From NCBI GenBank assembly GCA_044221555.1, contig JBGAOY010000001.1, forward strand, positions 682,001-746,000: DNA of 64,000 nucleotides, written 5' to 3'. Below the pieces are notes generated by a model. It was not told the DNA's origin. It saw nothing but the letters and a program-made list of their open reading frames with translations, and did not search any database. A program made the translations under genes and the position numbers. Positions 49,234-56,449 of this stretch are shown piece by piece; positions within the stretch are counted from its first letter, which is position 1, and each line of letters begins with the position of its first letter. Source of the stretch: JAEUJM01 sp044221555 (GTDB lineage Bacteria; Actinomycetota; Acidimicrobiia; Acidimicrobiales; DATDAH01).

Positions 49234-50112
49234 TCAGGCGCCCGTCCGCCGGTACTTCGACAGGTCCGGCACCAGGAGGCCCGCATCGATCACGGCCCTG
49301 CTGAACGGCCGGGCCAGCGCCCGGGCCCGGTCGCAACCGCCCTCGCCCAGCGCCTCGTAGGCCGGTGCCGCACCGGCGTCGGTCAGCTCCTCGACCCGCC
49401 GTCGGTGCGACTGGCCCTCGTCGGTCAGCGCGGGTAGCTCCCCGCTGAGGTCGAGCCAACCGCGGTCCTCGAGTGCCTGCTCGGCGTCGGCCCAGTCGTC
49501 GACCGGCCACGCCCGGGTCAGCTGGAGCGCAGCCGCGGGAACCTCACCGGTGGCCGCGTGGATCACCAGCGCCTGCGGCGCGGTGACGCCCTCTCCCACC
49601 AACGCGGCGATGTGGGCGTCGCCCCGGAACTCCCGCAGCAGGGTCTCGGCCCACCACATCACCAGGTGCGGCTCATCGGGCCAGGGCTGTGCCGAATGGG
49701 CGGCGAACAAGGGGCGCCCCTCCGGCCGTGCACAGGCAGACTCGGCGGCTCGTCGCAGGAGGACCGAGAGCTCGGCCATGGCGGAGGAGCCGCACGCCTC
49801 GTCACCCAGGCCCCGCCGCAGGGCGGCATCCGCCGCATCCAGACGGGCGGCGAGGATCGTGTCGGTCGACGCGAGCGACCACGCCGCCGGGATCACCGCG
49901 CGCACGAGTCCGGGCCAGAAGTTGAAGAAGGTGGCGATGACCACCTCGGCCGGCACCGGGCCCAACGCCGCACCGCGCGACGCGAAGTAGCCCATCTGCC
50001 CGGGCTCGAGGCCGGCCGCGACGTAACGCTCGTCCGCCTCGGGCACGAAGTAGATGAACGCGTGCAGCGGCTCGGCGGTGCGCCAGGTCTTCCGGGCGAG
50101 CAGCGGGTCCAT
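49234..50112 (-). CDS. SCO6745-like conserved actinobacterial protein
   Basis: 292-aa soluble helical protein recalling the SCO6745 family: the N-terminal A-R-K-T-W-R-T-A-E-P-L-H-A-F-I-Y-F-V-P-E motif, then Y-F-A-S-R-G-A-A-L-G-P-V and F-F-N-F-W-P, and a C-terminal winged-helix-like part (L-E-D-R-G-W-L-D-L-S-G ... L-T-D-E-G). The biochemical role is unknown. It is followed upstream by a Rieske protein gene 9 bp away on the same strand, so the two may be co-transcribed. Confidence 0.8.
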   Translation of the reverse strand: MDPLLARKTWRTAEPLHAFIYFVPEADERYVAAGLEPGQMGYFASRGAALGPVPAEVVIATFFNFWPGLVRAVIPAAWSLASTDTILAARLDAADAALRRGLGDEACGSSAMAELSVLLRRAAESACARPEGRPLFAAHSAQPWPDEPHLVMWWAETLLREFRGDAHIAALVGEGVTAPQALVIHAATGEVPAAALQLTRAWPVDDWADAEQALEDRGWLDLSGELPALTDEGQSHRRRVEELTDAGAAPAYEALGEGGCDRARALARPFSRAVIDAGLLVPDLSKYRRTGA

Positions 50113-50121
50113 CGCCCGAGC

Positions 50122-50550
50122 CTACGAAGCGGCCGGCTGGGGCGGGCCCGGCGGCCCGGGGGGCCTGAGCCAGGCTTCGATGCGACCCGCGCGCTCGCGG
50201 CACTCGAACACGGCGATGTCGGCCTTGGGGTCCCGGCGCCCCTTCACGTTCAGCTTGGTACCCACGCCGTCGCCGTCGAAGCGCCAGAAGTGGGCGGTGC
50301 AGACGATCTCGTCGCCGTCCACCACCCCCTCCGCGCCCAGGTGCGACCACTCGTGCGGGCACCGCGCCTCCATCACGCACGGCTCACCGCCGGCGGTGCG
50401 CCACACGACCAGGTCGACGTCGCCCACCGCGGCATCGACGATCTCTCCCGGTGCCAACGCACCCGAGTCGACGAGGTCCACCCACTCCTGCTCCACGACC
50501 GCCGAGCCTACGGTGGCGGTCGGAACGACACGAGGAGGGATCCCCGTCAC
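50122..50550 (-). CDS. Rieske [2Fe-2S] domain protein
   Basis: 142-aa protein that is little more than one Rieske domain. Cluster ligands are C-P-H-E-W-S-H-L-G (C-x-H) and C-T-A-H-F-W-R-F (C-x2-H), with the expected spacing of about 20 residues. No membrane anchor. The C-terminus is Pro-rich. GTG 50550 is used, but GTG 50496 (V-E-Q-E-W-V-D-L-V) would leave a more normal divergent promoter gap. Possible roles are an electron carrier for an oxygenase elsewhere; the nearby P450 is a candidate but unproven. Confidence 0.85.
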   Translation of the reverse strand: MTGIPPRVVPTATVGSAVVEQEWVDLVDSGALAPGEIVDAAVGDVDLVVWRTAGGEPCVMEARCPHEWSHLGAEGVVDGDEIVCTAHFWRFDGDGVGTKLNVKGRRDPKADIAVFECRERAGRIEAWLRPPGPPGPPQPAAS

Positions 50551-50588
50551 CGGGTCACCCGCTCACTGCCGCCGGTAGCCTCGGAACC

Positions 50589-51167
50589 ATGGCCGTCACC
50601 TCCGAGATGCTGCCGCTCGGCACCGTGGCCCCCGACTTCACGTTGCCCGATCCGGCCGGTACCGAGCACGCGCTGAACGACATCGCCGAGGGGGCGCCGG
50701 GCCTGCTCGTCGCGTTCCTCTGCAACCACTGCCCCTATGTGCAACACGTGGCCCCCAAGCTGGCGCACCTGGCCACCGGGTGGCAGGAGCGCGGCCTGGC
50801 CGTGGTGGCCGTCTCCAGCAACGACGTGGAGACCTATCCGGAGGACTCCCCCGAACGCATGGCCGTCGAGATCGTCGAGCGCGGCTACACCTTCCCGTAC
50901 CTGTACGACGAGAGTCAGGCCGTGGCGCGGGCCTACCACGCCGCCTGCACGCCGGACTTCTTCTTGTTCGACCGCGACCTCCGTCTCGTCTACCGGGGCC
51001 AGTTCGACGACAGCCGACCGAAGAACGACGTCGAGGTCACCGGCGCCGACCTCGATGCGGCGGTGCAGGCCCTGCTGGCGGGCCACTCGCTCGACGGGCT
51101 CGACCAGTGGCCGAGCATGGGCTGCGGCATCAAGTGGAAGCCGGGCACCGGGCCGGCCTCGACCTGA
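50589..51167 (+). CDS. Thioredoxin-like/AhpC-TSA family protein
   Basis: 192-aa redox protein: P-D-F-T-L-P-D-P-A-G near the N-terminus, the active site F-L-C-N-H-C-P-Y-V (CxxC) near residue 48, and C-T-P-D-F-F-L-F-D, which carries the cis-Pro. The C-terminal S-M-G-C-G-I-K-W-K motif is characteristic of a subfamily with C-N-H-C-P-Y. No signal peptide, so cytoplasmic. ATG 50589. A disulphide reductase or peroxiredoxin-like role is inferred. Confidence 0.87.
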   Translation: MAVTSEMLPLGTVAPDFTLPDPAGTEHALNDIAEGAPGLLVAFLCNHCPYVQHVAPKLAHLATGWQERGLAVVAVSSNDVETYPEDSPERMAVEIVERGYTFPYLYDESQAVARAYHAACTPDFFLFDRDLRLVYRGQFDDSRPKNDVEVTGADLDAAVQALLAGHSLDGLDQWPSMGCGIKWKPGTGPAST

Positions 51168-51231
51168 GCGCACCCGAGCCAGGGGTGCGGTCGGGCCGCT
51201 CCCACAGGACCGACCGAGCGGGTGGGGCCGG

Positions 51232-52065
51232 TCAGTGGGCGGCGACGAACTGCACGACCCGCTGGGGCCACGACAGCACCGCCCGCAGGTCCTCGGCCAC
51301 CACGACCTCGGCCTGTGGCAGCAACTCCCCCAATCGCTCGGCAGTGGCAACCGGATGGGTGGGGTCACCCGCCCACGCCAGCACGAGCACCGGCATGGAC
51401 AGCGCGGCAACCGCGTCGACGGACGGGAGATCCGACGCCGCCGCGCCCCGAAGCACTGAGGGCAACGTCGCCGCGTCCAGCGCCAGCGCCCGCCGCCGGG
51501 ACTGCTCACCCCAGTCCAGGCCCAGGTTGGCGAACAGCATCGGTGGCGGGGCCAGGGCGGACGCCTCGGCGAACGCCTGCAGCCCGTCTCGCTCGATCAG
51601 GTCGGCGCCGGCCTCGTACAGCGCACGTTGCGCAGGGCGGCGCTCCCATGCCGTCGGCGGGATGACCACCACGAGCGCCTCGATCCGATCGGGCGCGAGC
51701 ACCGCCGCGTGCAGCGCGGTGGCACACCCCATCGAGGCGCCGGCGGCGACGTAGGTCTCGATGCCGAGCGCATCGGCGAGCGCGAGCTGGTCGAGCGCGA
51801 GCGCCTCCCACCGGTACTGGGCGGGGTCCACCGGGCCGGGCGACGACCCGTGGCCCCTAGCGTCGTAGCGCACCCGGCGGACCGCGTCGACAGGGAAGGG
51901 CCAGCGGCCGAGCAGGCCGGTGGTGTCCTCCTCGGCACGGCTGCTCGTGAGCCCGTGCCCCCACAGGAACCCGCGGCCGGTCCCCACCTCCTCGTACGCG
52001 ATCGGGCCTCCCCGGACATCGGCCCAGGACACGCCGCGTTCGGGGGCACTCCCCTCGGGTGTCAC
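51232..52065 (-). CDS. Alpha/beta hydrolase lacking an obvious catalytic histidine
   Basis: 277-aa alpha/beta hydrolase fold. The nucleophile elbow is G-A-S-M-G, the oxyanion segment L-W-G-H-G-L-T-S-S and the acid A-W-A-G-D-P-T-H-P. At the position of the usual catalytic His (after V-V-V-A-E-D-L) the sequence reads R-A-V-L-S-W-P with no His, so it may be inactive, use another residue, or have another function. GTG 52065 is chosen because it overlaps the TGA of the last linker mini-ORF (GTGA); a GTG at 52134 would translate the 65-bp repeat in another frame. It is the last gene after the formaldehyde dehydrogenase and MBL genes. Confidence 0.8.
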   Translation of the reverse strand: MTPEGSAPERGVSWADVRGGPIAYEEVGTGRGFLWGHGLTSSRAEEDTTGLLGRWPFPVDAVRRVRYDARGHGSSPGPVDPAQYRWEALALDQLALADALGIETYVAAGASMGCATALHAAVLAPDRIEALVVVIPPTAWERRPAQRALYEAGADLIERDGLQAFAEASALAPPPMLFANLGLDWGEQSRRRALALDAATLPSVLRGAAASDLPSVDAVAALSMPVLVLAWAGDPTHPVATAERLGELLPQAEVVVAEDLRAVLSWPQRVVQFVAAH

Positions 52066-52106
52066 CTCCGGGCCGCTCGGGCCACGGCCTCGTCCCTCGG
52101 CCTCAC
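52062..52106 (-). CDS. Linker mini-ORF, terminal (14 codons)
   Basis: GTG 52106 overlaps the stop of the preceding mini-ORF; it encodes V-R-P-R-D-E-A-V-A-R-A-A-R-R and its TGA overlaps GTG 52065 of the hydrolase (GTGA). It is a truncated copy of the 22-codon units. Confidence 0.5.
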   Translation of the reverse strand: MRPRDEAVARAARR

Positions 52107-52171
52107 GTCTCCCGCTCCTGTTCGCTTCGCTCACGGGCCGCTCGGGCCACGGCCTCGTCCCTCGGCCTCAC
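52103..52171 (-). CDS. Linker mini-ORF, 22 codons, second tandem unit
   Basis: GTG 52171 to TGA 52103. Same peptide as the preceding unit (core PRDEAVARAARERSEQER). AGGAGCGGGAGAC precedes the next GTG at SD distance. Both ends are GTGA overlaps. Confidence 0.5.
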   Translation of the reverse strand: MRPRDEAVARAARERSEQERET

Positions 52172-52236
52172 GTCTCCCGCTCCTGTTCGCTTCGCTCACG
52201 GGCCGCTCGGGCCACGGCCTCGTCCCTCGGCCTCAC
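52168..52236 (-). CDS. Linker mini-ORF, 22 codons, first tandem unit
   Basis: GTG 52236 overlaps the MBL hydrolase stop (GTGA) and the TGA at 52168-52170 overlaps the next unit's GTG. The peptide is V-R followed by PRDEAVARAARERSEQER and E-T. Confidence 0.5.
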   Translation of the reverse strand: MRPRDEAVARAARERSEQERET

Positions 52237-52862
52237 GCCTTGCCGGCGATCCATTCGTCGAGGTGCGGGGCCTCGTGGCCGATGGTGGTGTCGTCGCCGT
52301 GTCCGGTGTGCACGACCGTGCTGGCCGGCAGCCGGAGGAGCTTGGTGCGGATGCTGTCGATGATCGTGTCGAAGTCCGAGAACGAGCGTCCCGTCGCCCC
52401 TGGGCCACCGTGGAAGAGCGTGTCGCCCGAGAACAGGAGGCCACCGGCCGCATCGTGCAGGCAGCAGCCGCCCGGCGAGTGGCCCGGCGTGTGCAGCACC
52501 CACAGCGACTCCCCGGCGACCTCGAGCACCTGGCCGTCGGCCAACTCGCCGTCAGGGGCGCGGTCGGGGTTCACCACGTCCCACAGCATGCGGTCGGCCG
52601 GGTGCAGGAGGATGGGGGCGCCCACGGCGTCGGCCAGGTCCAACGCGGCGTTGACGTGGTCGTTGTGCCCGTGGGTGCACACGATGGCGACCACCGTGCG
52701 GTCACCGACGGCATCGACGATGGGGCGGTGGTCGTGGGCGGCGTCGATGACCAGGACCTGATCGGCGTCGCCGACCAGCCAGATGTTGTTGTCGACGTCG
52801 AAGTCCTCGCCGTCGATCGAGAAGGTGCCGCTGGTGACCACCCGGTCGACTCGCAGGCTCAT
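52233..52862 (-). CDS. MBL-fold hydrolase, glyoxalase II-like, of formaldehyde cluster
   Basis: 209-aa metallo-beta-lactamase fold enzyme with C-T-H64-G-H66-N-D68-H69, H-T-P-G-H-S-P-G-G and L-F-S-G-D-T-L-F: a full dinuclear metal site as in glyoxalase II. It lies directly downstream of a probable mycothiol-dependent formaldehyde dehydrogenase, matching the Rv2259-Rv2260 pair of mycobacteria, so hydrolysis of S-formylmycothiol is a reasonable inference. ATG 52862 overlaps the stop of a linker mini-ORF (ATGA) and has AGGAGCGGGG upstream. Its own stop overlaps the next mini-ORF. Confidence 0.87.
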   Translation of the reverse strand: MSLRVDRVVTSGTFSIDGEDFDVDNNIWLVGDADQVLVIDAAHDHRPIVDAVGDRTVVAIVCTHGHNDHVNAALDLADAVGAPILLHPADRMLWDVVNPDRAPDGELADGQVLEVAGESLWVLHTPGHSPGGCCLHDAAGGLLFSGDTLFHGGPGATGRSFSDFDTIIDSIRTKLLRLPASTVVHTGHGDDTTIGHEAPHLDEWIAGKA

Positions 52863-52927
52863 GCTCCCCGCTCCTGTTCGCTGCGCTCACGGGCCGCTCG
52901 GGCCACGCCCTCGTCCCTCGGGCTCAT
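52859..52927 (-). CDS. Linker mini-ORF between dehydrogenase and MBL gene
   Basis: ATG 52927, 25 nt after the dehydrogenase stop and preceded by GGAGCGGGGAGC, encodes 22 residues (M-S, core PRDEGVARAARERSEQER, G-A). Its TGA overlaps the MBL ATG (ATGA). Third codons differ from the tandem units, but the peptide is nearly the same. Confidence 0.55.
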   Translation of the reverse strand: MSPRDEGVARAARERSEQERGA

Positions 52928-52952
52928 GCTCCCCGCTCCGCTGTCGCACGGG

Positions 52953-54035
52953 TCACAACACGACCACCGATCGCAGCACCTCGCCCCGCTCCATCTTGTG
53001 GAACGCCTCCTCCACCTGGTCCAGGGCGATCGTCTCGCTCACGAACCGGCCCAGGTCGATCCGCCCCTGCAGGTGGAAGTCGATCAGCATCGGGAAGTCA
53101 CGCGAGGGCAGGCAGTCGCCGTACCAACTGGACTTGAGGGCGCCCCCTCGACCGAAGATCTCGATCATCGGCACCTCGAAGGTCATCTCGGGGTTGGGAA
53201 CGCCAACCAGCACCACGCGACCGGCCAGGTCGCGGGCGTAGAAGGCCTGCAGCAGCGACTCGGGCCGACCGACCGCCTCGATGGCCACGTCGACGCCGAA
53301 CCCGCCCGTGAGCGCCTTGACCGCCTCCACCGGGTCGCCGGTGGACGCGTTGACCGTGTGGGTGGCCCCGAAGCCCTTGGCCCACTCGAGCTTGCGGTCG
53401 TCGATGTCGACCGCGATGACGGTGCGGGCGCCGGCCAGGACGGCGCCGTTGATGGCCGCGTTGCCCACGCCACCACATCCCCACACCGCGACCGTCTCAC
53501 CCCGATGCACCTCCGCGGTGTTCAGTGCGGCACCGAAGCCGGCCATCACGCCGCACCCGATGAGGCCCGCAGCCTCCGGCGGGGCGGCTGGATCCACCTT
53601 CACCGCCTGGCCCGCGTGCACGAGGGTCTTCTCGGCGAACGCGCCGATGCCGAGCGCCGGGCTGAGCTCGACGCCGTCCATCGTCATCTTCTGGGTGGCG
53701 TTGCCGCTGTCGAAGCAGTACCAGGGCTTGCCCTTGGCGCACGACCGGCACGTGCCGCACGGCGCCCGCCAGGCCAGTACCACGTAGTCGCCCGGCACGA
53801 CGTTGGTCACGCCGTCGCCGACGGACTCGACGACGCCCGCCGCCTCGTGCCCCAGCAGGAACGGGAATTCGTCATTGATCGCGCCCTCCCGGTAGTGCAG
53901 GTCGGTGTGGCAGACCCCACACGCTTGGACGGCCACCACCGCCTCGCCGGGACCAGGGTCGGGCACCTCGATCGTCACGACCTCGACCGGCGTGTTCGCT
54001 TCGCGGGCCACCACGGCTCGGACCTGCTGCGGCAT
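52953..54035 (-). CDS. S-(hydroxymethyl)mycothiol dehydrogenase (zinc-dependent alcohol dehydrogenase)
   Basis: 360-aa class III-type zinc alcohol dehydrogenase. Catalytic zinc ligands C39 (A-C-G-V-C-H-T-D-L-H-Y) and H63-E64; the structural-zinc lobe has four Cys (A-P-C-G-T-C-R-S-C ... W-Y-C-F-D-S). The NAD motif is V-W-G-C-G-G-V-G-N-A and the NAD-selecting acid is in V-I-A-V-D-I-D. Length and the neighbouring MBL gene fit the mycothiol-dependent formaldehyde dehydrogenase of actinomycetes. ATG 54035 follows AGGGAG; a longer in-frame reading is spacer. Confidence in mycothiol specificity is moderate. Confidence 0.85.
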   Translation of the reverse strand: MPQQVRAVVAREANTPVEVVTIEVPDPGPGEAVVAVQACGVCHTDLHYREGAINDEFPFLLGHEAAGVVESVGDGVTNVVPGDYVVLAWRAPCGTCRSCAKGKPWYCFDSGNATQKMTMDGVELSPALGIGAFAEKTLVHAGQAVKVDPAAPPEAAGLIGCGVMAGFGAALNTAEVHRGETVAVWGCGGVGNAAINGAVLAGARTVIAVDIDDRKLEWAKGFGATHTVNASTGDPVEAVKALTGGFGVDVAIEAVGRPESLLQAFYARDLAGRVVLVGVPNPEMTFEVPMIEIFGRGGALKSSWYGDCLPSRDFPMLIDFHLQGRIDLGRFVSETIALDQVEEAFHKMERGEVLRSVVVL

Positions 54036-54187
54036 CGACAACTCCCTACTCGGGCGGATCAGAACCAGCACGATGTCACAAAGCGTGGAACTGCCGCAGC
54101 GTTGGCCGACGAGCCCACCGGCAACCTTGGCGTTTTCATCCTCGAGCGACTGCGGCAACGGGCCAGACGCCCACGAGCCGTGGGACC

Positions 54188-55465
54188 TCAACGAACCATC
54201 GCGTACGTCGACACCGAACCGAAACCCTTGAGGTCGACGTCGGTGCGTCGGGTGGCGTCCCCGACGGCAGTCATCGCACGGACCGCTTCGTCGATCACGA
54301 TCTCGCCACTGCGTGCGTCACTGCACAGCCGCGCCGCCAGGTTCACGACCGCCCCGACCGGCGTGTAGTCCGACCGTCCGTCGAAACCCACGACACCCAG
54401 TGTTGCGACGCCGAACGCGATCCCGATGCCATAGCCGAGACGCGCATCATGGGCCGACCATCTGTCCAGGTATCCATCCAACTCGTCGGCGATCTCACCC
54501 GCCGTGAACAAGGCCTCGCGGGCAGGCCCATCGACAGGAACAGGGTCACCGAAGTACGCCATGACCCCATCGCCGTCGAATCCGCCGATGGTTGCGTCAT
54601 GCCGATCGAGGATCGAGCCGACCACGCTGTAGTAGTCACCGAGCACGCCCATGACGCGTTCGGCAGGCACGGCATTGGTGAAACGGGTGAAGCCACGCAG
54701 GTCGACGAAGATGACCGCCACTTCACAGCGATGGGGCGCGAGCATGCGCTCGGCCCCGGACGACATCACCACGTCAGCAACCTGCCGCGACAAGAACCGC
54801 CGCATTCGGCTTGCGCGTTCCAGTTCGTCGACCTGCTCGGTCACGCGCAGTTCGAGATGACGGTTCAGGTCAGCGAGCGAGAGGCGCGTGGCGTCGAGTC
54901 GCGATGCCAGGCCCCCGATCAACACCCCAGCCGCGCCCGCCGACGCAAGCATGTTGATGAACTGTTGCGTCGGTGCCGGCGGATCGTCGAGCAGCGCGAG
55001 CGCTATGCCATAGCCAACGAGCGAAACCAACGTTGCCACCACCGCCCACTTGGTGCGGAGCGCGAAGAACGCCAGCAGCGGGACCTCGACGAAGAAGACC
55101 GCCACTGAACCGAGCGACGGGCCAGCGAACACGAGTGCGGCCGTGACCAGCACGATCCCGAGCACGAACACGCCGGGGAGCGTGTTGGGATGAAGGCGCT
55201 CCAGCAGCGCGGGTGACACCGACCGCACGACGAACTGGTAGCCCGCCGCGGCAAGTACTCCGATGAACACGACGGCCAGGCCCGTCTTGTTCGATCCAGG
55301 CACGTCCGTCCAGCCCAGCAGCCACGGGACCAGTGCGAGCGCGGCAAGCACCAGGAAGGACCCCGCAGCGGTGGCCAACGACCGCACCGCCCTAACGTCC
55401 ATCGCTCGTGGCAACGACGCCAAGGGACCGCGCCAGACGAGTTCGACCTCGTCCTCGCCCGGCAC
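54188..55465 (-). CDS. Membrane class III adenylate/guanylate cyclase
   Basis: 425-aa protein with about six N-terminal membrane helices (30-185), a cytoplasmic coiled-coil connector (L-N-R-H-L-E-L-R-V-T-E-Q-V-D-E-L) and one cyclase homology domain (245-425). Metal-binding D255 (F-V-D-L-R-G-F) and D299 (F-D-G-D-G-V-M-A-Y-F-G) are present, as are substrate Asp (S-D-Y-T-P-V-G) and transition-state N/R (V-V-N-L-A-A-R-L). The position normally occupied by the purine-binding Lys (K-F-x-G-D) is G295, so nucleotide specificity is uncertain. Start GTG 55465. Monocistronic; 152 bp precede the dehydrogenase. Confidence 0.88.
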   Translation of the reverse strand: MPGEDEVELVWRGPLASLPRAMDVRAVRSLATAAGSFLVLAALALVPWLLGWTDVPGSNKTGLAVVFIGVLAAAGYQFVVRSVSPALLERLHPNTLPGVFVLGIVLVTAALVFAGPSLGSVAVFFVEVPLLAFFALRTKWAVVATLVSLVGYGIALALLDDPPAPTQQFINMLASAGAAGVLIGGLASRLDATRLSLADLNRHLELRVTEQVDELERASRMRRFLSRQVADVVMSSGAERMLAPHRCEVAVIFVDLRGFTRFTNAVPAERVMGVLGDYYSVVGSILDRHDATIGGFDGDGVMAYFGDPVPVDGPAREALFTAGEIADELDGYLDRWSAHDARLGYGIGIAFGVATLGVVGFDGRSDYTPVGAVVNLAARLCSDARSGEIVIDEAVRAMTAVGDATRRTDVDLKGFGSVSTYAMVR

Positions 55466-55523
55466 AACCGGAAGTGTGACAGGTCAGCTGCAGGCGCGGC
55501 GCCCCGGACGCCTCCCCTACGGA

Positions 55524-56399
55524 TCATTCGTAGGCGGGCTCGTCCCACCAGGGATAGAACTCGGGCAGATCCGTGGTGACCCGACCGGGGAACGCCGCCG
55601 GCCGCTTCTCGAGGAACGACATCACCCCTTCGACCCCGTCGGCGGAGCTGCCGGTGGCGTTGATGGCCCGGGAGTCCACCTTGTGGGCCTCCATGGGGTG
55701 GTCGGCGCCGAGCATGCGCCACATCATCTGACGGGTGAGGGCCACCGAGACGGCCGAGGTGTTCTCCGCGATCTCGCGGGCCAGGCCGTTGGCCGCAGCC
55801 AGGAGCTCGTCGCCAGGGTGCAGGCTGCGTACCAACCGGCCCTCGAGGGCCTCGGCCGCCGGGAACACGCGGCCCGAGTAGCACCACTCCAGGGCCTGGC
55901 TGATCCCGACGAGGCGGGGCAGGAACCAGCTCGAGCAGGCCTCCGGCACGATCCCGCGGCGAGCGAAGACGAAGCCCATCCTGGCGTCGTCGGCGGCCAG
56001 GCGGAGGTCCATCGCCAGGGTCATGGTGATCCCGATGCCGACCGCAGGGCCGTTGATGGCGGCGATGACGGGCTTGGTGCACCGGAAGATCCGTAGTGTC
56101 AGCCTGCCGCCCTCGTCGCGGTGCGCTGCCAGGTCACGGGGGCCGCCGTCGCCGAGGGAGGTCGTGGCGAAGGTCTTCGCCCCCATGGACAGATCGGCGC
56201 CGGCGCAGAACGCCCGCCCCCGGCCGGTGACGATCACGGCGCGCACCTCGTCGTCGGCGTCCGCCCGGTCGAAGGCGTCGAGGAGCTCGTGGAACATCGT
56301 CGGGGTGAACGCGTTCAGCTTGTCGGGCCGGTCGAGCGTGACGGTCAACACCCCGTCGGCGACGTCGTAGGCGATCTGTTCGTACGAAGGGGTCGACAT
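55524..56399 (-). CDS. Enoyl-CoA hydratase/isomerase (crotonase) family protein
   Basis: 291-aa crotonase. Oxyanion-hole motifs are A-F-C-A-G-A-D-L-S and G-P-A-V-G-I-G-I-T-M. At the catalytic positions of true hydratases the sequence reads F-V-F-A-R-R-G-I-V-P-E-A-C-S-S-W-F, giving a Glu in P-E-A, compatible with hydratase or isomerase activity. An insert after A-D-L-S (M-G-A-K-T-F-A-T-T-S-L-G-D-G) lengthens the active-site loop. Substrate chain unknown. ATG 56399. Confidence 0.9.
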   Translation of the reverse strand: MSTPSYEQIAYDVADGVLTVTLDRPDKLNAFTPTMFHELLDAFDRADADDEVRAVIVTGRGRAFCAGADLSMGAKTFATTSLGDGGPRDLAAHRDEGGRLTLRIFRCTKPVIAAINGPAVGIGITMTLAMDLRLAADDARMGFVFARRGIVPEACSSWFLPRLVGISQALEWCYSGRVFPAAEALEGRLVRSLHPGDELLAAANGLAREIAENTSAVSVALTRQMMWRMLGADHPMEAHKVDSRAINATGSSADGVEGVMSFLEKRPAAFPGRVTTDLPEFYPWWDEPAYE

Positions 56400-56449
56400 G
56401 GCCTCTTCCTACCGGATCGGGCCGGGCGGCCGCGCCGTCCGCCGGGGTG

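Larger units (their letters stand above)
52070..52238. repeat. 65-bp perfect tandem repeat, about 2.6 copies
   Basis: 52070-52134 and 52135-52199 are identical, and 52200-52238 repeats the first 39 bases exactly. A diverged fourth copy lies at 52867-52926. Identity at this level in a non-coding gap implies recent duplication or conversion. Confidence 0.95.

Noticed and set aside
51232..52134. Start of the alpha/beta hydrolase at GTG 52134
   Set aside because: It would translate the 65-bp repeat in a frame different from the conserved mini-ORF frame and has no SD; GTG 52065 is coupled by GTGA to the last mini-ORF.
52070..52238. CRISPR-like array
   Set aside because: The repeat units are contiguous without spacers, and no cas genes are present.
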